Notes under the pieces: model-generated
Databases searched by the model: none
Told to the model about the DNA's origin: nothing
What the model saw: only the letters and a program-made list of their open reading frames with translations
Source: Clostridia bacterium
Lineage (GTDB): Bacteria; Bacillota_A; Clostridia; Oscillospirales; CAG-272
Assembly (NCBI GenBank): GCA_017632155.1
Contig: JAGBRZ010000210.1
Coordinates: 1-32,683 of the forward strand
Direction of reading: 5' to 3'
DNA length: 32,683 bases
Position numbers and translations under genes: made by a program
Shown: positions 1 to 7,477 of the stretch, one piece after another
Layout: each line of letters begins with the position of its first letter
How positions within the stretch are numbered: position 1 is the stretch's first letter

Positions 1-434
1 CCATCTTTCTTGAGCACTCGGCACATCTCGCTGAGTCCAAGCTGAAGATGCTCGAAATTTCGCCCGCCGAAGCCTACAGATATTCGGTCAAATGTATTCT
101 CATCGTATGGTAATGCCTCGCAATCAGCCACATGCATAGATGCATCGACGCCACTTTTTGCGATCTTCTCCATACCGACGGCGATCATTCCCTCTGATAT
201 ATCCACGCCCACAACCTCACTTCCAGGAGCGACCTTACGCGCTATCTCGATAGTGAAATCACCTGTTCCGCATGCGACATCCAGCACCTTGAGAGTTCTC
301 GGTTCGTCAGCCAGTTCACGGACAGCCTTGGTCCTCCACCTTTTATCGATGTTCAGTGACAGGATATGATTGAGCCTGTCGTATTCCGGAGCGATGTTGT
401 CAAACATCTTCCTTACACCTTCTTTCTTTGCCAT
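1..434 (-). CDS. ubiE: UbiE/MenG-type quinone-biosynthesis C-methyltransferase, C-terminus cut by window edge
   Basis: SAM-dependent methyltransferase of the UbiE/MenG family, which methylates the demethylmenaquinone or demethoxyubiquinol ring. The reading frame starts at the ATG at 434-432 and runs 144 complete codons to the window edge, so about 60% of a usual ~240-residue protein is present. The start reads MAKKEGVRKMFDNIAPEYDR, the typical family N-terminus. The SAM-binding glycine motif VLDVACGTGDF and the following acidic VGVDIS strand are both visible, as is the FGGRNFEHL region near the cut. It sits 2 bp downstream of the symporter gene in the same direction, so the two were probably an operon. 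The sequence resembles Bacteroidota versions rather than the Clostridia genes further right (inference). The family call is firm; the exact quinone substrate is not shown. Confidence 0.88.
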   Translation of the reverse strand, partial: MAKKEGVRKMFDNIAPEYDRLNHILSLNIDKRWRTKAVRELADEPRTLKVLDVACGTGDFTIEIARKVAPGSEVVGVDISEGMIAVGMEKIAKSGVDASMHVADCEALPYDENTFDRISVGFGGRNFEHLQLGLSEMCRVLKKD

Positions 435-436
435 AT

Positions 437-1183
437 CTATTTGATTTTCTTTCGGATTATATAAACATATGTCAGCAATATGACATTCATCAGCAAAGCA
501 TACATGATTGCAGGAAGGGCCATCTCTCCACTCTGAAAGACTACGCCTGCAAGCATGATCGCCTGTGCCGCATTTTGCATGCCCACCTCTATCACTATTG
601 TCCTGCGAGCCGCCTGGTTCAATGAGGCCAGACGTGACAGGCCCGATCCACAGACCATTGCAAGCAGGATCAGAAGTGCAGCTGACAAGCCAAGTACGCC
701 GAAGTTCTCCGCAATCTCCTTCGGGTACTGAAGGAAGAATGTCAGCGCCAGGATCATAAGGGCAGGGAAAGCTGTCTTGCCTAGAACCTTGCGTACCTTT
801 GAGGCGGGCTTAGTAAAGAAATGCATGAATGCACATCCGAACATCATAGGAACAAATACCAGTACAATGTTCTGTACAAGCAACTTACTGACTGGTAGGC
901 TGATTTCTATTCCGGACATATCCGACACAAAGCCACCCACCACACTCATGATGGCAGGCAGCGTAAATAGAGTCAGGATGCTGCTCAACGCGGTAAGTGT
1001 GACAGACAGTGCCACATCTCCTTTTGCCAACATGGAGAATACGTTTGAAGAACTCCCTCCCGGACAACACGCAATAAGTACAAGGCCCATGAAATAGACA
1101 GGCGGCAAATCAAGTATCCATGCCAATGCAAAGGCCACAAGCGGCAGAACAACGATCTGTCCGATCATTCCCATCTTGCAGAG
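437..1183 (-). pseudogene. Bile acid:sodium symporter (BASS) family transporter, N-terminus missing at a junction
   Basis: Integral membrane transporter of the BASS family (Na+-coupled uptake of bile acids or other organic anions). The genuine part begins around KMGMIGQIVVLPLVAFALAW and continues through the family signature CCPGGSSSNVFSMLAKGDVAL, several hydrophobic helices, and the late conserved EVGMQNAAQA motif, ending in a lysine-rich tail RKKIK at the TAG at 439-437. The open frame continues to 1537, but everything upstream of about 1183 is antisense to the oxidoreductase and has no transporter character, so the first two or so helices are absent. The break is best explained by the chimeric junction, not by decay, since no stop or frameshift occurs in the rest. 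The UbiE gene follows after 2 bp. Confidence 0.8.
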
Positions 1184-1200
1184 GTTGGCGGAAAAACTCT
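1172..1200. other. Probable chimeric junction between two unrelated sequences
   Basis: To the left, a minus-strand BASS transporter is readable up to about 1180; to the right, a plus-strand Gfo/Idh/MocA-type protein is readable from about 1181 onward. Both proteins lose their N-terminal parts at the same place and point toward each other (head-on), which no ordinary gene arrangement explains. No insertion sequence, inverted repeat or recombinase lies at the join. An assembly or binning chimera is the simplest reading; a real deletion or inversion is possible. Confidence 0.75.
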
Positions 1201-1630
1201 CGGCGGTTTCATCCGCGCACCCTATCAGGCGGAGAATGCCTACGGCGGATTTTACTTCTACGCACAGCACCTTGTAGAAATGGTCTGCGAGATCTTCGGC
1301 AGATTCCCGAAGTCGGTCGAGGCTAAAAAGAACGGTAAAACGATCAACGTACTTTTCCACTATGATGATTACGATTGCGTCGGACTTTTCTGCGACGGCT
1401 CTTACATTTACTACGCCGCAAGAATGGCTGAAAAGGCATCGAAATCCTTTGAAATCCCCACCACCTCCGATTGGTATTACCGCGAGTTCAAGGAATTCAC
1501 AGAGATTCTGAACGGCGCAGATCAAACCTGCACTCACGAGGAATTCATCTCGCCCGTATTCATTATGAACGCAATTATGCGCTCACTTGAAAACGGAAAA
1601 GCAGAGAAGCTCCCCGAAATCAAGGTATAA
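1181..1630 (+). CDS. Gfo/Idh/MocA family oxidoreductase, C-terminal part only
   Basis: C-terminal half of an NAD(P)-dependent sugar or inositol oxidoreductase. In-frame coding is visible from about 1181 (EVGGKTLGGFIRAPYQ, then ENAYGGFYFYAQHLVEM), without a start codon or ribosome binding site; the first ATG, at 1280, falls inside the conserved core and is not a credible start. The nucleotide-binding Rossmann domain expected upstream is missing because of the junction at ~1180. The remainder is the alpha/beta substrate domain, ending at the TAA at 1628-1630. Two base pairs separate it from the TIM-barrel isomerase, so the two form an operon; such oxidoreductase-isomerase pairs commonly act on the same sugar or cyclitol. 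The specific substrate cannot be told. Confidence 0.68.
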   Translation, partial: EVGGKTLGGFIRAPYQAENAYGGFYFYAQHLVEMVCEIFGRFPKSVEAKKNGKTINVLFHYDDYDCVGLFCDGSYIYYAARMAEKASKSFEIPTTSDWYYREFKEFTEILNGADQTCTHEEFISPVFIMNAIMRSLENGKAEKLPEIKV

Positions 1631-1632
1631 TT

Positions 1633-2472
1633 ATGGCAAGAATCTTACTTTCGGCGTTTGCTGATGAATATTCCGACAGCTTCGAGGAACAGCTTCAAGG
1701 GCTGAATAAGCTCGGCATAACTCACATCGAGATTCGTCACGTCAACAAGAAAAACATTTCTGTTTTGACAAAGGCGGAAGTTCTTGAAGCCAAAGAGCTT
1801 ATTGACAAATACGGAATCAAGGTCTCCGCGATCGGCTCGCCTCTTGGCAAGATCAAGCTTGACGGTGATATTGACGGTCATATTGAAACCGCCAAAAGAG
1901 TCTTTGAATATGCAAATATTCTCGGCGCAAAATACGTTAGAATGTTCAGCTTCTACGCGCCCGCGGGAAGAAACATCGTCGATATGAAGGACGAAGCCTT
2001 CGCAGCTCTCGGCAGACTTATTGAGTCTGCAAAAGAATACGGCGTTGTTCTCTGTCACGAAAACGAGGCAAAGATCTACGGAGATATTCCCGCGCGTTGC
2101 CGCGAATTGCTCGATGCTTTTCCCGACCTTATGTGTGTTTTCGATATGGGTAATTTCGTCCTTGAAGGCGTCGATCCCTATCCCGAGGCATACCGTCTTC
2201 TCATGGACAGAATCGCGTATTTCCACATCAAGGACGCCCTCGCGGCGGGTGCTATCGTACCTCCCGGCTGCGGAGAGGCAAAGATAGCGGAAATTCTTGC
2301 GGAACATAAAAAAAACGAGGACTGCGACTTCTTCGTGTCGCTCGAACCGCACCTTGAGCTCTTCTCAGGACTCAATGCCCTCGTCGGACGCTCTTTCGAG
2401 AATCCTTATAAGTATCCCGATGCCAAAACCGCTTTCTCGGATGCGGCGGAAAAATTAAAAAATTTGATCTAA
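1633..2472 (+). CDS. Sugar phosphate isomerase/epimerase family (xylose isomerase-like TIM barrel)
   Basis: Cytoplasmic TIM-barrel protein of the AP-endonuclease-2/xylose-isomerase-like superfamily, whose members isomerise or epimerise sugars, keto-sugars or inosose. The 279-residue length is normal. Candidate divalent-metal ligands are visible in order: Glu in VVLCHENEAK, Asp in CVFDMGNF, His in AYFHIKDA and Glu in FVSLEPHL. The N-terminal beta strand ILLSAFADE and the repeated alpha/beta rhythm also fit. It starts 2 bp after the oxidoreductase fragment and ends just before a bidirectional hairpin terminator, so it closes that operon. The pairing with a Gfo/Idh/MocA enzyme suggests sugar acid or inositol catabolism (inference). 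Family assignment is strong; reaction unknown. Confidence 0.82.
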   Translation: MARILLSAFADEYSDSFEEQLQGLNKLGITHIEIRHVNKKNISVLTKAEVLEAKELIDKYGIKVSAIGSPLGKIKLDGDIDGHIETAKRVFEYANILGAKYVRMFSFYAPAGRNIVDMKDEAFAALGRLIESAKEYGVVLCHENEAKIYGDIPARCRELLDAFPDLMCVFDMGNFVLEGVDPYPEAYRLLMDRIAYFHIKDALAAGAIVPPGCGEAKIAEILAEHKKNEDCDFFVSLEPHLELFSGLNALVGRSFENPYKYPDAKTAFSDAAEKLKNLI

Positions 2473-2476
2473 ATAT

Positions 2477-2505
2477 AAACACCACGGACAAAATCCGTGG
2501 TGTTT
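2477..2505. terminator. Bidirectional hairpin between convergent genes
   Basis: A perfect 12-bp stem (AAACACCACGGA / TCCGTGGTGTTT) with a CAAAA loop lies between the stop of the isomerase operon at 2472 and the stop of the convergent alcohol dehydrogenase at 2523. The outer A and T runs let it act in both directions, although the T tract is short on the plus strand. Confidence 0.75.
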
Positions 2506-2522
2506 GTTATTATGAAAACGAA

Positions 2523-3665
2523 TTACATAAGCTTTCTGATAAGTCCCTTGATATCCTCAACCGATGCAGCCTTGGGGTTACCGGGAGCGCAAGCGTCGGC
2601 AAATGCGGACTCTGCGAGGAAGTCGAGGTCCTCTTCCTTGAGTGCTTCGAGCTTTGTGGGGATTCCTACGTCGATGGAGAGCTGACGGACAGCGTCAACA
2701 GCCGCCTTGCGGTAAGCAGCCTGATCCATTCCGGTGGTATCAACGCCCATAGCCTCAGCAACTGCCTTGAGCTTTTCGCCTGTGCATTCTGCGTTATATT
2801 CCATAACGATGGGGAGCATCATTGCGCACGCAACACCGTGGGGTGTGTCATAAACTGCTCCGAGTGTATGTGCGACCGAGTGAGCGATTCCGAGACCTAC
2901 GTTCGAGAATGCCATACCTGTTACAAACTGACCGAGAGCCATTCCCTCTCTGCCTTCGGGATCGTTGTTAACTGCGCCGCGCAGGCTCTTTGCGATAAGG
3001 CGAATAGCTTCAAGGTTGAGGCAATCGGGAAGATCCCATGCTGCCTTGGTGGTGTAGCCTTCGATCGCGTGGGTAAGAGCGTCCATACCCGTTGCGGCGG
3101 TGAGTCCCTTGGGCATTGTGGACATCATATCGGGGTCAACAACTGCGATGTCGGGAATGTCGTTTACGTCAACGCAAACGAATTTTCTCTTGCGCTCAAC
3201 GTCGGTGATAACGTAGTTGATGGTAGCCTCTGCCGCTGTACCTGCGGTGGTGGGAACAGCGATTGTGTAAACCGTGCGGTTCTTGGTGGGGGCAACACCC
3301 TCGAGAGAACGAACATCAGCAAACTCGGGGTTGTTGATGATGATACCGATAGCCTTTGCGGTGTCCATCGAGGAGCCGCCGCCGATTGCGATCATATAGT
3401 CAGCGCCCGAAGCCTTATATGCCTCAACGCCGTTCTTTACGTTTACAATGGTGGGATTGGGCTTGATATCGGAATAAATCTCGTAAGCCATTCCTTCCTT
3501 ATCAAGAATATCGGTAACCTTCTTGGTTACGCCGAACTTAACAAGATCGGGGTCGGATGCTACGAATGCCTTTTTAAAGCCTTTGGCTGCAACGATTGCA
3601 GGGATCTCGAGGATCGCGCCCTTGCCGTGATATGATATTGCGTTGGATACGAAACGATTTGCCAT
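2523..3665 (-). CDS. fucO: Iron-containing alcohol dehydrogenase, lactaldehyde reductase (FucO) type
   Basis: Group III iron-dependent alcohol dehydrogenase that interconverts an aldehyde and alcohol with NAD(H); the closest family I recognise is E. coli FucO (L-lactaldehyde to 1,2-propanediol). Conserved blocks match FucO along the whole length: GADYMIAIGGGSSMDTAKAI (NAD pyrophosphate site), NNPEFADVRSLEG, PTTAGTAAEATINYVI and RKRKFVCVDVNDIPD. Metal ligands are visible as Asp and His in GMDALTHAIEGY and two His in GIAHSVAHTLGA...DTPHG. I place the start at the ATG at 3665-3663 (MANRFVSN), because GGAGGT lies just upstream; an upstream in-frame ATG at 3710 has no such site. This gives 380 residues, the normal length. 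It is monocistronic and convergent with the isomerase operon. A role in fucose/rhamnose fermentation is inference. Confidence 0.85.
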   Translation of the reverse strand: MANRFVSNAISYHGKGAILEIPAIVAAKGFKKAFVASDPDLVKFGVTKKVTDILDKEGMAYEIYSDIKPNPTIVNVKNGVEAYKASGADYMIAIGGGSSMDTAKAIGIIINNPEFADVRSLEGVAPTKNRTVYTIAVPTTAGTAAEATINYVITDVERKRKFVCVDVNDIPDIAVVDPDMMSTMPKGLTAATGMDALTHAIEGYTTKAAWDLPDCLNLEAIRLIAKSLRGAVNNDPEGREGMALGQFVTGMAFSNVGLGIAHSVAHTLGAVYDTPHGVACAMMLPIVMEYNAECTGEKLKAVAEAMGVDTTGMDQAAYRKAAVDAVRQLSIDVGIPTKLEALKEEDLDFLAESAFADACAPGNPKAASVEDIKGLIRKLM

Positions 3666-3806
3666 TTTAAGTACCTCCGGTAATATTTTACCTAATTTAT
3701 TCGGGATCAATTCTGCCCGTTGAATTTATTATACCTTATCAGACGAAAAAATTCAATAGCGAAATAAAAAATATTTTGCGTTTGTATAGATTTTTTCTTT
3801 TTGTTA

Positions 3807-3815
3807 TGATATAAT
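3807..3815 (+). promoter_or_regulatory. Extended -10 promoter (TGATATAAT) for the 3845 operon
   Basis: TGATATAAT, an extended -10 (TGnTATAAT), lies 29 bp before the ATG at 3845 in AT-rich DNA. No good -35 is found at 17 bp spacing (TAGATT), which is acceptable for extended -10 promoters. AAAGG precedes the start codon. Confidence 0.6.
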
Positions 3816-3844
3816 TAATCCAATAAATCGAAAGGCTGAAGCAT

Positions 3845-4321
3845 ATGTTCAGAGAGTTAGTCAGAAAAAAGCAAGCACTCGCTCCAGATGAGTGCATCCA
3901 AATACTTCAAAACGAGCCGCGCGGTGTGCTTTCATTGATCGGCGATAACGGATACCCTTACGGTGTTCCGATCAATCACTATTACTGCGAGAAAAACGGT
4001 CATATCTACTTTCACAGCGGCAAGTCGGGACATAAGGTCGATGCGCTCCGGGCGTGTGACAAGGCATCCTTCTGCGTTTATGACGGCGGTTATCGATGTG
4101 AAGGCGAGTGGGCGCTCAATATCAAGAGTGTCATAGTTTTCGGAAGAATTCAGATCGTCGAGGACTTCGACGAAGCGATGGATATTTGCCGAAAGCTGTG
4201 CTATAAATTCACGTCGGACAGCGATTACATAGAAAAAGAAATTGCTACATCAGGCAAAAACACTCTCTGCTTCAAACTTGTTCCCGAGCATATCACGGGC
4301 AAGAAAGTCAACGAATCATAG
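3845..4321 (+). CDS. Pyridoxamine 5'-phosphate oxidase-like flavoprotein, NimA-type
   Basis: Small FMN-binding split-barrel protein of 158 residues, the usual size for the Nim (nitroimidazole-resistance-like) branch of the pyridoxamine-phosphate-oxidase superfamily. Visible family features are the N-terminal RKKQALAPDECIQIL helix, the strand RGVLSLIGDNGYPYGVPINHYY, the KSGHKVDAL motif with the family histidine, and the VFGRIQIVED strand. Nim proteins are thought to reduce nitro groups or bind flavin/haem; the native substrate is usually unknown. It is the first gene of a probable operon, with a 9-bp gap to the sialidase-like gene that holds that gene's AGGAGG site. A resistance role should not be assumed: such proteins are very common in gut Clostridia. 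Confidence 0.78.
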   Translation: MFRELVRKKQALAPDECIQILQNEPRGVLSLIGDNGYPYGVPINHYYCEKNGHIYFHSGKSGHKVDALRACDKASFCVYDGGYRCEGEWALNIKSVIVFGRIQIVEDFDEAMDICRKLCYKFTSDSDYIEKEIATSGKNTLCFKLVPEHITGKKVNES

Positions 4322-4330
4322 GAGGATCGA

Positions 4331-5698
4331 ATGAAAACCGCAACTACATGGAGCTGCAAGCATTACCTTCCGCTTCATCTGAAAGAACGCAAAAACGCCC
4401 CCTATATCTGTCGAATCGCGCCCTTTAACAATGGGTTTGAATTTGACATTTACGACGATTGCGAAAATTTCTCATATATTTTGAAATGGAAAATCCGCGG
4501 CGAGGAATCCGAAAATATCGCAGAAATTGACGGAAAATACGGCAAGGTTGACGGACTTGCAAGCGACACGGATTATGCATTCCGCATTGAGCGCAAAGAC
4601 GGTACCGCTTCCACCGAACGGCTTGTCAGAACGGGAAACATGCCGGGCGGTGTTGTGAACTATCTTCATCCCGATGACGAAGAATATGCTTTTTCGGGAA
4701 GATACCTCTGCTCCCCCTCGCTCATAAGGCTTGAGGACGGCACTCTCCTTGCCTCGATGGATCTTTATGCAGGAACTGCGCCTCAGAATTTGACATTGAT
4801 ATATTCATCAAAGGACAACGGCAAGACCTGGGAGCATCTTTGCGAGCTCTTCCCTTGCTTTTGGGGAAAAATGTTCCTTTGCCAAGGGAAGCTTTATATG
4901 CTCGGATGCTCAACGGAATACGGTGATCTTCTCATCGGTCGCTCGGATGACGGAGGAAAGACCTGGGGCGCACCAACAACTCTCCTGCGCGGCTCCTGTC
5001 ATTGCAAGGAAGTCGGCTGGCACCGCGCACCGATGCCGATTCTTATCAAGGACGGAAGAGTGATGACCGACGTTCAGTACGGTGCTTGGCCTCAAAAAGT
5101 CTTTTGCGATGCCGTGGTCTCCGCGCCCGAGGATAGCGATCTGCTCGACCCGACAAATTGGGTATGCACCGAGCTTTTCGATGCGCGTGAGCACATTTCA
5201 CCGTTACCCGAAAAGATCTGGGGTGGAATTGAGGGAAATATAGTTGCAAAGCCCGACGGCTCTATCGTGGATTTCCTTCGATTTGCAAACCGCAACGCGC
5301 TCATTTTGAAATATGATCCCAAGAACCCCGAAGCAGAACCCGTGCTCGACTCGGTCATCGACTTTCCTTGCACCGCTTCAAAATTCAATATTATTTTTGA
5401 CGAGCAATCGAAAAAGTATATCACGATAGCAAGTCGCGCGCTTGATGAGCCCACCACGGTGAGAAATCTTCTCTCACTCTTCTCTTCCGATGATCTCATA
5501 AATTGGAAGCTTTGCCGCGATCTCATTGACCGCAGATACGATGATCCCAAAATGACGGGATTTCAATACGTTGACTTCATCATCGACGGCGAGGACGTTC
5601 TTTATCTTTGCCGAACCGCATACAATTCACCCAACAATTTCCACAATTCAAACTATACAACCTTCCACAAAATCGAAAATTTCCGCGAAATGATCTGA
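4331..5698 (+). CDS. Asp-box (BNR) beta-propeller protein, sialidase-like, cytoplasmic
   Basis: 455-residue protein with a small beta-rich N-terminal domain (about residues 1-110) followed by a six-bladed propeller-like region. Two clear Asp boxes are present, SSKDNGKTW at residues 159-167 and RSDDGGKTW at 204-212, the repeat seen in sialidases and related glycosidases. CSPSLIRLEDGTLLAS carries an arginine and acidic residue resembling the start of a sialidase core. There is no signal peptide, so if it is an enzyme it acts inside the cell. AGGAGG lies 8 bp upstream of the ATG. The next gene is an aldolase of the N-acetylneuraminate lyase/DapA family beginning within about 10 bp, which fits joint processing of a sialic-acid-like or keto-deoxy-sugar substrate (inference). 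The catalytic residues were not confirmed one by one. Confidence 0.68.
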   Translation: MKTATTWSCKHYLPLHLKERKNAPYICRIAPFNNGFEFDIYDDCENFSYILKWKIRGEESENIAEIDGKYGKVDGLASDTDYAFRIERKDGTASTERLVRTGNMPGGVVNYLHPDDEEYAFSGRYLCSPSLIRLEDGTLLASMDLYAGTAPQNLTLIYSSKDNGKTWEHLCELFPCFWGKMFLCQGKLYMLGCSTEYGDLLIGRSDDGGKTWGAPTTLLRGSCHCKEVGWHRAPMPILIKDGRVMTDVQYGAWPQKVFCDAVVSAPEDSDLLDPTNWVCTELFDAREHISPLPEKIWGGIEGNIVAKPDGSIVDFLRFANRNALILKYDPKNPEAEPVLDSVIDFPCTASKFNIIFDEQSKKYITIASRALDEPTTVRNLLSLFSSDDLINWKLCRDLIDRRYDDPKMTGFQYVDFIIDGEDVLYLCRTAYNSPNNFHNSNYTTFHKIENFREMI

Positions 5699-5708
5699 GG
5701 TGACCGAA

Positions 5709-6656
5709 ATGAAAGATTTCAAAGTTGTCCGTGGCGTATACCCGACAATGATAACCCCTTACCGTGACGGCAAGATCGACGAAGAAGCCGTGCGCGAGCT
5801 TGTAAAATTCTATTGGAATACGGGCTGTGACGGTATTTTTGCCGCTTGTCAATCGAGCGAGATCATGTATCTCAGCGTTGAGGAGCGCACCACCCTTGTC
5901 CGCCTTGTCGTTAATACTGCACGCGAATTGGCGGAAGCCGACAAGAGCCGCCCGCCGATGATGATCGTGGCATCGGGACACGTATCGGATTCTCTTGAAG
6001 ATCAGGCGGATGAACTGAACAAAATTGCGGCAGAGGGTCCCGACGCGCTGATCCTTATCAGCAACCGCCTTGATATAGCAAACACCTCCGACGAAAATTG
6101 GATCGCGGATTGCGAAAAGCTGATCTCTGCGCTGCCCGAAGATATGCCGCTCGGTATTTACGAATGCCCAAAGCCCTATAAACGGCTTCTCACCGACGCG
6201 ATTCTTGAGTGGTGCATCTCTTGCGGAAGATTCTATTTTATCAAGGATACCTGCTGTGATGCACAGCTTATTTCGCACAGGCTCGACATCTGCCGCGGCA
6301 GTCATCTTGAAATATTCAACGCCAATGCGCAAACGCTGCTTCAAACGCTCAAAGACGGCGCTTCGGGCTATTGCGGTGTTATGGCAAACTTCCACCCCGA
6401 GCTTTACGTCAAGCTTTTCCGATCCGATTACGAAAGTTCATCCGCGTCACTTTTGCAGGATTACCTTTGCCTTGCCGCAACGACCGAGTCGCTTACTTAC
6501 CCTTGCTGTGCAAAGGATTATCTCAACCGTTACCGCGGAATTGCTATGGAAAAATTCGCACGAAGCGCAGATATGAACCTCTATACTCCCTATCAGCAAA
6601 GCTGCATCGACCAATTTGCGGAGTTGAGTGATTACGTTTCAAAAACAATTTTATAA
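5709..6656 (+). CDS. DapA/NanA family class I aldolase (dihydrodipicolinate synthase / N-acetylneuraminate lyase-like)
   Basis: TIM-barrel aldolase that condenses or cleaves pyruvate-containing compounds through a Schiff base. The lysine in YFIKDTCCD matches the Schiff-base lysine strand, and the tyrosine in LGIYECPKPYKR matches the conserved Tyr. The family GTTGE motif is replaced by ACQSSE, so it is not a typical DapA, and the substrate is open. I choose the ATG at 5709, with GAGG at 5697-5700, over a GTG at 5700. Length is 315 residues, normal for the family. It follows the Asp-box protein after 10 bp and ends just before a strong bidirectional terminator. Association with the sialidase-like gene favours a NanA-like sugar-acid lyase role over lysine biosynthesis (inference). 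Confidence 0.78.
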   Translation: MKDFKVVRGVYPTMITPYRDGKIDEEAVRELVKFYWNTGCDGIFAACQSSEIMYLSVEERTTLVRLVVNTARELAEADKSRPPMMIVASGHVSDSLEDQADELNKIAAEGPDALILISNRLDIANTSDENWIADCEKLISALPEDMPLGIYECPKPYKRLLTDAILEWCISCGRFYFIKDTCCDAQLISHRLDICRGSHLEIFNANAQTLLQTLKDGASGYCGVMANFHPELYVKLFRSDYESSSASLLQDYLCLAATTESLTYPCCAKDYLNRYRGIAMEKFARSADMNLYTPYQQSCIDQFAELSDYVSKTIL

Positions 6657-6659
6657 TGA

Positions 6660-6685
6660 AAAAGAGGATCGGACGATCCTCTTTT
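6660..6685. terminator. Bidirectional hairpin between convergent operons
   Basis: AAAAGAGGATC / GATCCTCTTTT, an 11-bp perfect stem with a GGAC loop and A/T runs on both flanks, sits between the aldolase stop (6656) and the ferredoxin-type gene stop (6689). Confidence 0.85.
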
Positions 6686-6688
6686 AAT

Positions 6689-7384
6689 TCATTTATCAAT
6701 TATTCTTCCGTCTGTTGAGATAGTCACAACCTGCCACGGAATGAATTTTCCGCTCTTCATCAAAGCCTGCTTGACGGCGTTTTCGATTCCTCCGCAGCAA
6801 GGAACTTCCATGCGGACGACGGTCACGCTCTTAATATTGTTATGCGCGATGATAGCGGTAAGCTTTTCCGTGTAATCAACCATATCGAGCTTGGGACAGC
6901 CAATTATGCACACCTTATTTTTGATGAAATCATTATGGAAGTTGCCGTATGCGTATGCGGTACAGTCTGCCGCAACGAGAAGGTGGGCATCGTTGAAATA
7001 CGGCGCGTGAGGTGCGACAAGCTTGATCTGTACCGGCCATTGACCAAGTCTTGAGGGATTTGCAACGATATCGCACGACTCGACCGGCTTGCGGGCAATC
7101 GACTTTGCCATTGTGCCGGGACATCCGCAGGGCATCGGCGAGGCTTTCAGTTTTTTTGCTTCCTCAACAGCCTTTTCGTCGTAAGGCGCCGCCTCGCGCT
7201 CAACAAAGCTGATTGCGTTCATCGGGCAGGCGGGAAGACAGTCACCGAGTCCGTCGCAGTAATCATCGCGAAGAAGCTTTGCCTTGCCGTTTACCATACC
7301 GATCGCACCCTCGTGACAAGCCTTGGCACAAAGACCGCATCCGTTGCATTTTTCTTCATCTATTTGAATAATTCTTCTTATCAT
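6689..7384 (-). CDS. 4Fe-4S ferredoxin-type protein with extra cysteine-rich C-terminal domain
   Basis: 231-residue iron-sulfur protein. The N-terminus holds two ferredoxin-like clusters: CNGCGLCAKACHEGAI, and CDGLGDCLPACPMNAI, where the second cysteine of the canonical motif is a leucine. The C-terminal two thirds contain further cysteines in MPCGCPG, AADCTAY, CIIGCPKLD and VPCCGG, enough for additional redox centres. The start is set at the ATG at 7384-7382 with GGAGG just upstream; an in-frame ATG at 7432 is in the promoter region. The gene is divergent from a Crp/Fnr-type regulator, and its promoter carries a well-placed FNR-spaced palindrome (separate entry), so it is probably controlled by that regulator. 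Function is unknown; oxidative, nitrosative or redox stress is a reasonable guess from the context. Confidence 0.75.
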   Translation of the reverse strand: MIRRIIQIDEEKCNGCGLCAKACHEGAIGMVNGKAKLLRDDYCDGLGDCLPACPMNAISFVEREAAPYDEKAVEEAKKLKASPMPCGCPGTMAKSIARKPVESCDIVANPSRLGQWPVQIKLVAPHAPYFNDAHLLVAADCTAYAYGNFHNDFIKNKVCIIGCPKLDMVDYTEKLTAIIAHNNIKSVTVVRMEVPCCGGIENAVKQALMKSGKFIPWQVVTISTDGRIIDK

Positions 7385-7420
7385 AATTTTCCTCCGAAAA
7401 CATCTTGACTTTGTGACTAT

Positions 7421-7462
7421 ATTATAGTACAATTAAAGCAACAAGTCGGTTGTTTTTACAAC
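7421..7462 (-). promoter_or_regulatory. Crp/Fnr-type operator and promoter of the ferredoxin gene
   Basis: On the minus strand TATAAT (7426-7421) is a perfect -10 but the -35 position is poor (CCGACT at 17 bp). A perfect inverted repeat GTTGT-N4-ACAAC occupies 7449-7462, with the arm spacing of FNR boxes (TTGAT-N4-ATCAA). If transcription starts 7 nt after the -10, the palindrome is centred at -41.5, the class II activation position. It also lies 16 bp upstream of the regulator's own ATG, so autoregulation is possible. A second, overlapping repeat AACAA-N5-TTGTT is at 7440-7454. Confidence 0.6.
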
Positions 7463-7477
7463 AAAATAGAGGTTTTT

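Noticed and set aside
1183..1537. N-terminal extension of the BASS frame (about 118 codons)
   Set aside because: It is the antisense of the oxidoreductase, with no transmembrane character; only the part below 1183 is genuinely transporter.
2838..3635. Plus-strand 265-codon open frame opposite the alcohol dehydrogenase
   Set aside because: The minus strand carries the complete FucO-like protein; the plus frame is Cys-rich noise without a start signal.
3845..4321. Nitroimidazole resistance determinant
   Set aside because: The fold is Nim-type, but similar small flavoproteins are widespread in gut anaerobes and nothing here shows a resistance role.
5580..6395. Minus-strand 271-codon open frame opposite the DapA/NanA-like gene
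   Set aside because: It is fully antisense to a gene with clear family motifs, has no ribosome binding site, and its translation has no recognisable pattern; a shadow of low stop frequency.
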